Origin: Bdellovibrionales bacterium
GTDB lineage: Bacteria > Bdellovibrionota > Bdellovibrionia > Bdellovibrionales > JAMPXM01
DNA: 64,000 nt
Direction of reading: 5' to 3'
Assembly (NCBI GenBank): GCA_016713885.1
Contig: JADJOF010000006.1
Coordinates: 248,001-312,000, forward strand
The notes beneath the pieces were generated by a model, which was given only the letters and a program-made list of their open reading frames with translations, was not told the DNA's origin and ran no database searches. The position numbers and the translations under genes were made by a program. Shown in pieces: positions 18,051 to 26,278 of the stretch (position 1 is its first letter; the number at the start of each line of letters is the position of its first letter).

Positions 18051-18067
18051 TGTCTCGAAATGAGACA
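18051..18067. promoter_or_regulatory. TGTCTC-N5-GAGACA palindrome, copy 2
   Basis: A perfect six-base-arm inverted repeat with spacer GAAAT lies in the 115-bp gap between the two giant genes, 79 bases before the TTG start of the second. Arms and spacing match the copies at 5445 and 46598 exactly. No T-run follows, so it is not a normal terminator. Confidence 0.5.
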
Positions 18068-18145
18068 CCGCTACTATAAAAAACATAACCAAAAATTCCG
18101 ATAAGTCCTTGTTAGGAACCGCACTTTCATGAGGTACGTTGTCGC

Positions 18146-21100
18146 TTGCGAATTCTAGCCTTGGCCTCTCTTTTGATGCTGTCAATGGCGCTCTCTGGCT
18201 TAAGTCAGGGCCAGCACATGCTTTTCCATTTGCTTGGAGCTGGGCAGCCGATTGCGAATTTCACAACGACATCACAAACGGTCGCTGAAAGCACAGGCGT
18301 GTGGGCGGGCTGGTCTTCGAATTTAAGTGCATGGACGAAGCGTCGGCAGATCCTGGTGGATGGAGTTGGCGGCGCGCTCACGGACTTTCCGGTGATGATC
18401 AAGCTTGATTCGACTCGCATAGACTATGCGGAGACTCAAGCTGCCGGGCAGGATCTTCGTTTTACAAACGACGCGGGAACGCTTCTCTCCTATGAAATTG
18501 AGAAATGGGATGAGGCCGGTAATTCGATTGTGTGGGTGAAAGTTCCGGCGCTTGCGGCTTACCCGACAAAGAGTTCGATTTGGATGTACTACGGTAACGC
18601 CTCCGCGAGCGATGCGCAGTCACCTACGACGTGGGACGCGAACCATATTGGTGTTTGGCATTTGAGAGGCAATGGTACTGATGCGACGTCGAATTCAAAT
18701 AGTGGAACGGTCTCTGGACCAGTGAGTGCCGTTGGTCAAGTGAGTGATGGTATGGCGTTCAATGGAACGGCCGGGCAGAGTATTCGCCTCCCCGATACTC
18801 TTTTGTCGAATAAGTCAGTCGCGACATTTGAAGGATGGTTTAAAACAACGGCGGCAGACGTCGTCTTGTTGGGCTGGGGCAATCAGGTCTACCCGACGGC
18901 GGCGACGAGCTACGTGCCTAACCTCGCGGTTACATCTGACGGTATAATGCGTGCTGAGCAGTGGATTGGCGCAAACAGTCCCATTGCGGGCGGCATTGTG
19001 AACGATGGTGCCTGGCATCACGTCGCGCTCGCGATCAGCGCCGCTTCGCAGAGTTTGTATGTCGATGGAGTGTTGAAGGGCGTTCTCGCCGGTTCAGTTG
19101 CGCCCTTTGCGTCGACAATAAACTATATCGGCATGGGCTACACGACCAATTGGAATCCGACAGCAGGAGGCTGGCGTTCATTCAATGGTTCACTCGATGA
19201 ATTTCGAGTTTCAACGGTTGCTCGTTCTGCCGATTGGATTCAGGCCACTTACTTAGCCGCTCGCGATGAGCTAACGACGTTCCGTAGCGAAGAAACGCCG
19301 ACTTCGGGCGCTGCGATTATCACTGTCCAACTCAACACTTCCGCCACAACGACCATCACGATTCCCTATACGGTGAGCGGCACAGCAACCGCTGGAACTG
19401 ATCACTCGCGTGTGAGCGGGAACCTTGTGATCAACGGCGGAAGCTCAAGCGGAAGTCTCAACACCTACGTGCTTCGCGACAATCTTGTCGAAGGAAGCGA
19501 AACTGCAATTTTAACTTTGGGTGCACCAACCGGAGCGTCACTTGGTCCCGATACCGTGCACACGGTGACAATCACAGATGAAGTGCTTTCGCCACCTGAT
19601 GCAATAAACGATAGCATTAATATTACAAATTTTAACGCTGTGACGATCCCTGTTCTTGCAAACGACACGGACGCGAATGGCGATACGCTCACGATCACGG
19701 CGGTGAGTAGCCCAACAGCAGGAACGGCCGTGCGTGTTGGGCAAACGATTCGCTACACACCGACGCAGGATTTTCCGGCGACGGACTCGTTTACCTATAC
19801 GATTAGCGACGGTCGCGGCGGCACCGACACGGCAACGGTGACGATTGGCTATCAAATCCCGTTTACTTGGATTGGTAGTGGAGCGGATGCGAATTGGACA
19901 ACGACCGCAAACTGGCTTGGCGGAATTGTGCCAGGCGCAAGTGATACGGCCTATTTCAACAACCAGTGCACGTCCTATTGCAATCCACAGATCAATGCCA
20001 ATATTTCGGTTCAGGGCCTTAGGATGAATACGAGTTTTAGTGGCACCATAGCTCAGGCCGCCGCGAATACGGTTACTGTCGGTGCCGCGGGATGGGATCA
20101 GAAGGCCGGGACATTTTCTGGGGGATCGGCTTCGATCACGTTGAGTTCCGGAGCTCTAACGGTGACCGGTGGTACGTTCACTTCAACGTCGGGTACGCTC
20201 TTGGTTACAACTGGGAATCTTACCGCGAACTATACACAAGTCACGTTTGGAGCGGGTGCGACCATTGCGACAAACTCGGGCACGGTTCAGTTCAATGGGT
20301 TTTCGGCATGGGGTGTGAATCCGACAATAACGATTGATGTGCCAAATAACTTTGCCTTTAACAATCTGATCGCCCATCAAAGCGCGACAGCGAACAACAA
20401 TACCATTACCTATGCCCCTGTTTCGGGGCGGACAATTGTTGTTCAGGGCAATCTCACACACGGAATGAGTGCTTATGCGGCCCCGAGTGGTGTGTCGAGA
20501 CTCGATGGACTGTGGGATGTTCGCGGAAATCTTGTCATAGGATCGGACGCGATTGGTGGCGTCGGCAATATTTCGCTGACTGGTGCTGCCGGTCAAACGA
20601 TCACAAGCGATGCGGCTGGTCTTACCTGTGATCTCACGGTCAATAAAACAGGAGGCTCAGTTACTGCATCGTCGGCCACGCTTCGCGCTCGCCGGTTCTT
20701 TTTGGATCAGGGAACGTTCAATGCGCCGAGTAGCGTTCTTGAGGCTTATGGCTATAAGGCATCGGGTACCTCGACGGTGTTTCGTATTGCATCTGGCACG
20801 ACGTATGTGAAAGGCACATCCGCACTGAAAATTACAGCCGACAGTAATTGGGGAGTTAATCCCATCTATGAGATCGACGTCCCGGATCTCTATCAGTTTG
20901 GTGCGGTGACTCTAGGACAAGCGACCGCTGCGAATGCTAACTCCGTTTGGTACCGTCCCATGGCGACTCGAACAATCGTGGCATTGGGCAATCTCGCTTT
21001 TGGCACAAACGCATTCGTCGCTGCGTCTGGGAAAATGTCAGTGTACGGTCTTTGGGAGACGCAGGGCAATTACTCCGTCGGCACTGAGAACAAGGGTGGC

Positions 21101-24100
21101 TCTGCGTCGGTCACATTAAGTGGGACGAGTGCTCAATCGGTAACATTCGCTTCTGGGGCCATTGTGCCGAGCGGAACATTGACTGTGAACAAAGCAAGTG
21201 GAACCGCCGCATTGACCGCAGCGGCGTCGCTTGCGACCGCAGGTCAGGACTTGTCGGTTACGTCTGGGATTTTGAATCTTGCGGGATTTAATCTCACTGT
21301 TAACGATGTGTTGACGGTGAGTAGCGGTGCAAAACTGCTTTGCAATGGTGGCGTTGTCACAGCCGGTACGTCGGCGATTAGTGGTGAAATTTCTTGTGGA
21401 ACAAGCCTTGGCATCACGTGGCTCGGAACGAGTGGTGACGGGCTTTGGACAACAGCGGGCAATTGGACGAACAACACGATTCCTGGGGCGAGTGATATCG
21501 CTTATTTCAACGGCAGCTGCACGAACTGCAATGCGACGGTCAACAGCGCCATCAGCGTCAAGGGCATCGTGATGGCGAGCACCTACACAGGAACGCTCAC
21601 GCAAGGTGCAGGGAATGTAATCACGGTCGGCACGAGTGGTTGGAATATCGCGGGCGGCACCTTCACAGGTGGCGATGCTGCTGTTTCTATCAATGATACA
21701 TTTGCGATTTCGGGTGGTACATATACCGCAACGTCGGCTACGACCTCGGTTGGCTCAACGACCGGACCGTGTTCAGTAAATACGCCGCTGAATGTGACTG
21801 GCGGAACTTTTAATCATGGCAATGGTCGTGTTAAAGTATATGGAGGTCGCACGATCGGCCAGTCATGCAATGCGACAGCACAGTTGGTATTCCCAGTTGG
21901 CTTTACCGTTTATGATTTCGAGCTCTCAGCCTATATTACGCAGGGTGGGTGGCGTAGCAATGCGACTGCTCCTTCAGCCACGACCATAACGGTCGCTCAT
22001 CATTTCTATGACTACGGCCACGGCTATAGCTTTACTGTCGATTTAAAAGGCGATTTGTATACCAATCGCAATGAGAATGTGAACACTGGTGTCGTACGCG
22101 TATCTGGAACGACAGACCAATACTACACATATACAGCGGGATCGGCGGGTTCATCGACGATTCGTGTTGATAAAGCATCCGGAACATTTCAGCCAGCGGG
22201 AGGAGTGACGGAGCTGACGGCGTGGTCTCTCGAGCTCCTGCAGGGCGCATTTACCGCTCCCTCCGGCAATCTGAACTTAGGCGCAACGACCTCCTCGACC
22301 ACGAATCACAATGCACTTCTCGTTTCAAGCGGGACGTCGTTTTCAACAAACGGTGGAACAATTCGTTTCAATCTTGCCCGCGACGCTGGAGCGAGTGCGA
22401 GTACTGTTTCGACGATATCTGTGCCAGCCGGATTTACGTTCAATAACGTTGAAATGAACGGCAATGCCCCACACTACGCCTTCTTTGACGACGTCAATAG
22501 TGCGACGACGCTTGTGGTGAACGGAAACCTTGTTTTCGCTGGGAAGCGAAACAATGCGAACTGGGATGTGCTTGGGAACATCACTGTAAACGGATACGCG
22601 AATAGCGGAACCGGAACAATTCGTGCTGCTGGCTCCGCGAACCAAACAGTGACAGGCACGTCAACTGCGTGGTTCTCGCACTTTGCGATTGCGTCAACCG
22701 GTGGGATTGTAACTTTAGCTGGAACGCCCTCTTTTTCGAGAAACTTCACCTATACATCGGGAACAGTCGATGCGGGAACATCGACGGTCAGTTTCTACGC
22801 TGAGACGGGATACACCAATGTTCTGACTCCTGGAGTGATGACTTTCAACAATGTGAAATTTGATGGCTACACTGGTGTGTTCACATTGACGGGCACGATG
22901 GATGTTGCTGGAACATTGAGCCTTGCGAGTATCACGAGCTCGCCACCGGCATCGATTAACACAGGTACGGTACTCGCCCGAGGTCCGATCGCTTGCACGA
23001 ACTATGGCGTGACCGGAACCGGGCTCATCAAAGTGGGTGGTAGTTCAAACCAAACAGTGTCGGGCACATCGGGTGTGAATATACCAAACTTTGAGATTGC
23101 CTCCACGGGAGGCACGGTCACGTATTCAGGAACGTTGAATTTTATTAAAAGCTACACTCACACCAGTGGAACTGTTGATGCCGGAACCTCGACGGTACAG
23201 TTGGCGACTGGGAGCACTTCGTCGCAGACATTTGTTCCAGGCGCGACAGTTTTCAATAACCTCATTTTGGGTGGCTACAATACTGTCTACACAATGACGG
23301 GAACGGCGACGGCAAATGGCACGTTGACGTTCAATAGCTATACCGGATCGCCTGCGGCGTCTTACAATAGTGGAGCGATCGTTGCTAAAGGTAACGTGGT
23401 GTTCTCTACGTACGGAGCGCTAGGAAATGTGACGCTTTCGTATGAAGGATCGACTAACACCACGTTGTCATTGAGCGGGTCGGTGTCAAAGCCGACGGGC
23501 TTAGTGACGGTCAATAAGTCAGGAGGCGCGAAGGTCACGCTGCTTTCTAACTACGCGCTGTCGGCGGCGGGTCAAGATCTCAGCATTTCGGGTGGTACGT
23601 TTGATCTTGGTGGCTACGTATTGACAGTCCCTGACGTCGTTACAGTTGGTGTTGGTTCTACGCTGAAATGTAGCGGTGGCACTTTCTCATCAACGTCGAT
23701 TGTGAACTCCGGAACGATCAACTGTCCTGGGTATTCTGGCTATGATTTCAATTGGACTGGTGCTGGCGGAAATAGCAACTGGAATACGGCCGCAAACTGG
23801 GCTGGCGGGGTTGTGCCGACAACGACGGATGTGCCGGCCTTCCAGGATACGCATTGCGGAGCGAACTGCAATGCCGTGATGAATGTGAATGTTGATGTTA
23901 AGGGCCTTCAGATGCTGAGTCCCTATACAGGAACAATCACACAGGCCTCGGGCTCGACGATTACAATTGGTTCGACTGGCTGGTCACAGGCGGCTGGAAC
24001 ATTTGCCGGTGGTGATGCGGCGATCTCAAACTCTGGAAAGTTCGACCTAAGTGGCGGGACTTTTACATCGACATCGGGGAATTTACTAACTCGTGGGAAT

Positions 24101-25126
24101 ATCGCTATTTCAGGCGGTACGTTTAATCACAACGCTGGTACATGGCAGGTCGGTGCGCCATATCCGACAAGTCGAACGATATCAATGGGAACGATATCAG
24201 TGAACAATTTCGAGTTTCTGCAGGACATTAATTACGATGGCTATTCTATGACGGTCACGGGAGCAATCACAGTCAATGGTTCATTTTTCTTGCGCGATAA
24301 AGGTGGTCCAACAGCGTCAACTATTTCTGGTGGAACTCTCTACTTAAAAGGCGACGCGACTGTCGTTGCTGCTGCGGCTGGAATATATTCGAGCCTAACT
24401 GTCGTTGTGAATGGATCGGGAAATCAGACATTGACTTCACCGGTGAGTTTTCGTGGTTTGGGCCATCTTCAAATTGCATCGACGGGAGGTACGGTGACGA
24501 TGGCTACTCCATTTAAACACACCGGGAACTTCACGTATACGTCGGGCGCGGTCGTAGGCCCTGCGGATTTGACTCTCAGTACCGTCTACACCTCATCTCG
24601 AACCTTGAATTTTGGTTCGATAGCTCTTCAAAACGTTACTTTTGTTTCACAGAATGGATGGGATGGCTACACGCTTACCACCGTTGGTACCAGCGTCGTC
24701 AATGGTGACTTGGCCTTCAGTGCGAGCGGTGGGACCGCACCGGTGCTAAATTCAGGAACTATAGATGTGAAAGGAAATGTCACAGCGACGGGAACCGGTG
24801 TGCCATGGTCGGGTTCTACGGGAGTTAGCTTTAGCGGAACGGCAGCGACTACAATTAATGTTGCGACGGGTTCGTCATTTCCGAAGGGCGCTATTGTTGT
24901 AAATAAAACCGGCGGAGGTTCAGTCGCACTCACGAGTGCCGTGACATTTAACGGTGCGTCGCAGGACCTTACGATCACTGCTGGAACTCTTGATATGGCT
25001 GGCTACAATTTGACGGTCGGGCGCAACATCTCTAACAGTGGAACGCTCAAGCGCGGAAACAGTCCGACGTGCGGCACTGTTTCACAGGGCGGAACATATA
25101 GCGGAACAGCGGCGATTTGCCCATAG
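18146..25126 (+). CDS. Giant adhesin-like surface protein 2 (paralogue of the preceding gene)
   Basis: This 2326-residue protein starts at TTG 18146, preceded by GAGGT at 18131-18135; no other in-frame start is available. The signal peptide is residues 1-21 (LALASLLMLSMALSGLSQG). Domain order equals the first paralogue: DUF2341, LamG, Calx-beta, cadherin-like, then beta-strand repeats with W...NW/Cys-pair modules at about 573, 1090 and 1868. The LamG region differs strongly from paralogue 1 (it begins HIGVWHLRGNGTDATS), while flanking domains are nearly identical, as if the LamG unit were exchanged. The C-terminus (GGTYSGTAAICP) has one Cys and no recognised anchor. It is probably an extracellular adhesin; binding target unknown. 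A very strong terminator follows. Confidence 0.85.
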   Translation: MRILALASLLMLSMALSGLSQGQHMLFHLLGAGQPIANFTTTSQTVAESTGVWAGWSSNLSAWTKRRQILVDGVGGALTDFPVMIKLDSTRIDYAETQAAGQDLRFTNDAGTLLSYEIEKWDEAGNSIVWVKVPALAAYPTKSSIWMYYGNASASDAQSPTTWDANHIGVWHLRGNGTDATSNSNSGTVSGPVSAVGQVSDGMAFNGTAGQSIRLPDTLLSNKSVATFEGWFKTTAADVVLLGWGNQVYPTAATSYVPNLAVTSDGIMRAEQWIGANSPIAGGIVNDGAWHHVALAISAASQSLYVDGVLKGVLAGSVAPFASTINYIGMGYTTNWNPTAGGWRSFNGSLDEFRVSTVARSADWIQATYLAARDELTTFRSEETPTSGAAIITVQLNTSATTTITIPYTVSGTATAGTDHSRVSGNLVINGGSSSGSLNTYVLRDNLVEGSETAILTLGAPTGASLGPDTVHTVTITDEVLSPPDAINDSINITNFNAVTIPVLANDTDANGDTLTITAVSSPTAGTAVRVGQTIRYTPTQDFPATDSFTYTISDGRGGTDTATVTIGYQIPFTWIGSGADANWTTTANWLGGIVPGASDTAYFNNQCTSYCNPQINANISVQGLRMNTSFSGTIAQAAANTVTVGAAGWDQKAGTFSGGSASITLSSGALTVTGGTFTSTSGTLLVTTGNLTANYTQVTFGAGATIATNSGTVQFNGFSAWGVNPTITIDVPNNFAFNNLIAHQSATANNNTITYAPVSGRTIVVQGNLTHGMSAYAAPSGVSRLDGLWDVRGNLVIGSDAIGGVGNISLTGAAGQTITSDAAGLTCDLTVNKTGGSVTASSATLRARRFFLDQGTFNAPSSVLEAYGYKASGTSTVFRIASGTTYVKGTSALKITADSNWGVNPIYEIDVPDLYQFGAVTLGQATAANANSVWYRPMATRTIVALGNLAFGTNAFVAASGKMSVYGLWETQGNYSVGTENKGGSASVTLSGTSAQSVTFASGAIVPSGTLTVNKASGTAALTAAASLATAGQDLSVTSGILNLAGFNLTVNDVLTVSSGAKLLCNGGVVTAGTSAISGEISCGTSLGITWLGTSGDGLWTTAGNWTNNTIPGASDIAYFNGSCTNCNATVNSAISVKGIVMASTYTGTLTQGAGNVITVGTSGWNIAGGTFTGGDAAVSINDTFAISGGTYTATSATTSVGSTTGPCSVNTPLNVTGGTFNHGNGRVKVYGGRTIGQSCNATAQLVFPVGFTVYDFELSAYITQGGWRSNATAPSATTITVAHHFYDYGHGYSFTVDLKGDLYTNRNENVNTGVVRVSGTTDQYYTYTAGSAGSSTIRVDKASGTFQPAGGVTELTAWSLELLQGAFTAPSGNLNLGATTSSTTNHNALLVSSGTSFSTNGGTIRFNLARDAGASASTVSTISVPAGFTFNNVEMNGNAPHYAFFDDVNSATTLVVNGNLVFAGKRNNANWDVLGNITVNGYANSGTGTIRAAGSANQTVTGTSTAWFSHFAIASTGGIVTLAGTPSFSRNFTYTSGTVDAGTSTVSFYAETGYTNVLTPGVMTFNNVKFDGYTGVFTLTGTMDVAGTLSLASITSSPPASINTGTVLARGPIACTNYGVTGTGLIKVGGSSNQTVSGTSGVNIPNFEIASTGGTVTYSGTLNFIKSYTHTSGTVDAGTSTVQLATGSTSSQTFVPGATVFNNLILGGYNTVYTMTGTATANGTLTFNSYTGSPAASYNSGAIVAKGNVVFSTYGALGNVTLSYEGSTNTTLSLSGSVSKPTGLVTVNKSGGAKVTLLSNYALSAAGQDLSISGGTFDLGGYVLTVPDVVTVGVGSTLKCSGGTFSSTSIVNSGTINCPGYSGYDFNWTGAGGNSNWNTAANWAGGVVPTTTDVPAFQDTHCGANCNAVMNVNVDVKGLQMLSPYTGTITQASGSTITIGSTGWSQAAGTFAGGDAAISNSGKFDLSGGTFTSTSGNLLTRGNIAISGGTFNHNAGTWQVGAPYPTSRTISMGTISVNNFEFLQDINYDGYSMTVTGAITVNGSFFLRDKGGPTASTISGGTLYLKGDATVVAAAAGIYSSLTVVVNGSGNQTLTSPVSFRGLGHLQIASTGGTVTMATPFKHTGNFTYTSGAVVGPADLTLSTVYTSSRTLNFGSIALQNVTFVSQNGWDGYTLTTVGTSVVNGDLAFSASGGTAPVLNSGTIDVKGNVTATGTGVPWSGSTGVSFSGTAATTINVATGSSFPKGAIVVNKTGGGSVALTSAVTFNGASQDLTITAGTLDMAGYNLTVGRNISNSGTLKRGNSPTCGTVSQGGTYSGTAAICP
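19232..19861 (+). repeat. 630-bp block nearly identical to 12361-12990
   Basis: Second copy of the shared Calx-beta/cadherin-like block; see the entry at 12361. Confidence 0.8.
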
Positions 25127-25132
25127 ATCCCG

Positions 25133-25193
25133 AAAGGTACATTCTTCCTTTTGGCGACTCAGCGAGTCGCCAAAAGGAAGAATGTACCTTTTT
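25133..25193. terminator. Terminator with a perfect 28-bp stem
   Basis: Bases 25133-25160 pair perfectly with 25164-25191 around the loop AGC, and TTTTT ends at 25193. It separates the convergent giant gene 2 and the DsbA-like gene. The stem is much longer than usual for an intrinsic terminator. Confidence 0.85.
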
Positions 25194-25196
25194 GCG

Positions 25197-25853
25197 TCAC
25201 TGCAGTTCGTGTTCGACGACCGCTTCAAGATCTGAGAGTGAACTCTGTCCAGCGATGGCTTTGCCATTGATGACAAACATCGGTGCTGTTTCAATACCAG
25301 CCGCCGTGGTATCTCGAATGTCGTTCTCGATGTCAGCCTTGTGCTTTCTATCGGTCAGGCATTTCTGCCATTTTTCGACATTGAGGCCGACTTCTTTTGC
25401 GACTTCAGCATAGCGAGCGACGTCAGTGCCCGGCGCTTTCGCGAGATTATCACGATACTCCCAGAACTTTCCTTGGTCGTCGGCGCACATCGTCGCCTCC
25501 GCCGCTGAGCGTACGATCGAGTTGTCGGGCTCGCGCATCGAGAAGCGATAGTGAATTCTGAGCTTTTCGCCATACTTCGTCCGCAATTCAGTGAGGCGAG
25601 TCTCGGCTTGTGGGCAAAAAGGGCAGTGATAGTTGCTAGCGACGATCAGCTTAACGGGCGCGAAGAATGATCCCAGGCGCGGACTAGAGCCAGTGCTAAG
25701 AACAGCTTTGGGTAGTGGTGGCGGCAGAAGCCACTTCACATCTGTCGTCATGACTTTTTCAAGTTCGGTTTTGTTGGACGTTTTCGACTTCTGCAGCTTC
25801 ATATTGTTGAGAATATTTTCGCGATCTTTTTTCGAAAGTTTGCTTTCGTTCAT
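25197..25853 (-). CDS. DsbA-like thiol oxidoreductase, catalytic part (downstream of a frameshift)
   Basis: This 218-residue frame holds a thioredoxin-fold DSBA-type domain: active site CPFC in VASNYHCPFCPQAE (about residue 76), the helical insert, and the cis-Pro loop IETAPMFVING near the end. The annotated ATG gives a protein with no signal peptide and only a weak ribosome-binding site. Reading upstream in the same frame gives ITSEELATFLKERG, which joins the membrane-anchored frame 25865-26197 after one frame change at 25904-25910. So the real product is most likely one protein of about 333 residues: membrane anchor, helical SurA-like segment, DsbA domain in the periplasm. It would introduce or shuffle disulfides, which suits the Cys-containing surface proteins next door (inference). 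Confidence 0.8.
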   Translation of the reverse strand: MNESKLSKKDRENILNNMKLQKSKTSNKTELEKVMTTDVKWLLPPPLPKAVLSTGSSPRLGSFFAPVKLIVASNYHCPFCPQAETRLTELRTKYGEKLRIHYRFSMREPDNSIVRSAAEATMCADDQGKFWEYRDNLAKAPGTDVARYAEVAKEVGLNVEKWQKCLTDRKHKADIENDIRDTTAAGIETAPMFVINGKAIAGQSSLSDLEAVVEHELQ

Positions 25854-25864
25854 GCCGCGTTCTT

Positions 25865-26197
25865 TCAGAAACGTGGCAAGCTCTTCGCTGGTAATCTCGG
25901 TTTTAAAAAATCAGCAGGAGCTTTGCTGAGCTCAGGTTTTTCAGCGAAGATTTTTTCACGGATAAGGGTTTCGACGGCGTTTTTTTTGAGCGTGTATCTG
26001 TTTTTTTCAAGTTGTTCGAGGTCGCCTTTCAGGCGTTCAGCGACGTCTTTTCCCTTGATGGCTTGGCCACGAAAGAGGGCATAGGTCATATTGAGCTCGG
26101 CGCGCTCAGAAGGGCCTTTGCCGAGAAGCCAGCCGATGCTGATGCCGAGGAGAAAAACGGTGCCACAAGCGATGAGGAGAGTGCGAAGATTTGCCAT
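25865..26197 (-). CDS. N-terminal membrane-anchor part of the frameshifted DsbA-like protein
   Basis: This 110-residue frame starts with an uncleaved-looking membrane helix (LLIACGTVFLLGISIGWLLG, residues 7-26), followed by a charged helical stretch (about 30-100) like the N-terminal part of SurA-type or DsbA-linker proteins. It runs off into KPRLPAKSLPRF and a stop right after the frame break, while the minus-one frame continues smoothly as KTEITSEELATFLKE into the catalytic part. It should be read together with the entry at 25197. Without frame change, the cell would make only the anchor. Confidence 0.75.
   Translation of the reverse strand: MANLRTLLIACGTVFLLGISIGWLLGKGPSERAELNMTYALFRGQAIKGKDVAERLKGDLEQLEKNRYTLKKNAVETLIREKIFAEKPELSKAPADFLKPRLPAKSLPRF
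25904..25910 (-). other. Frame break at a T TTT TTA heptamer
   Basis: The zero frame reads GAT TTT TTA AAA. A shift of minus one at this heptamer restores the full DsbA-like protein. The heptamer has the X XXY YYZ form known from programmed minus-one frameshifting (the same as in HIV-1 gag-pol). A missing T in the six-T run, real or from sequencing, would give the same picture. Confidence 0.6.
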
Positions 26198-26233
26198 ATA
26201 GAAATGCTAAGCGATTCACTGGCAAAATCAATG

Positions 26234-26266
26234 AACTGACTAGACCCAAAGCGGGTCTAGTCAGTT
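26234..26266. terminator. Hairpin after the RND transporter gene
   Basis: A perfect 14-bp stem (AACTGACTAGACCC with its complement) and a 5-nt loop lie 13 bases past the RND stop. Only a short T-rich tract follows on the minus strand. It probably insulates the efflux operon from the DsbA-like gene. Confidence 0.6.
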
Positions 26267-26278
26267 GGTCCGGGAGGG

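Noticed and set aside
11137..25126. Repeats that might be a CRISPR array
   Set aside because: The repeats are long, irregular, in frame with the proteins, and have no constant spacer size; they are protein-coding repeats.
25117..25413. Rightward ORF over the 28-bp hairpin and the DsbA-like gene
   Set aside because: It begins in the terminator and runs antisense to the conserved DsbA-like catalytic part.
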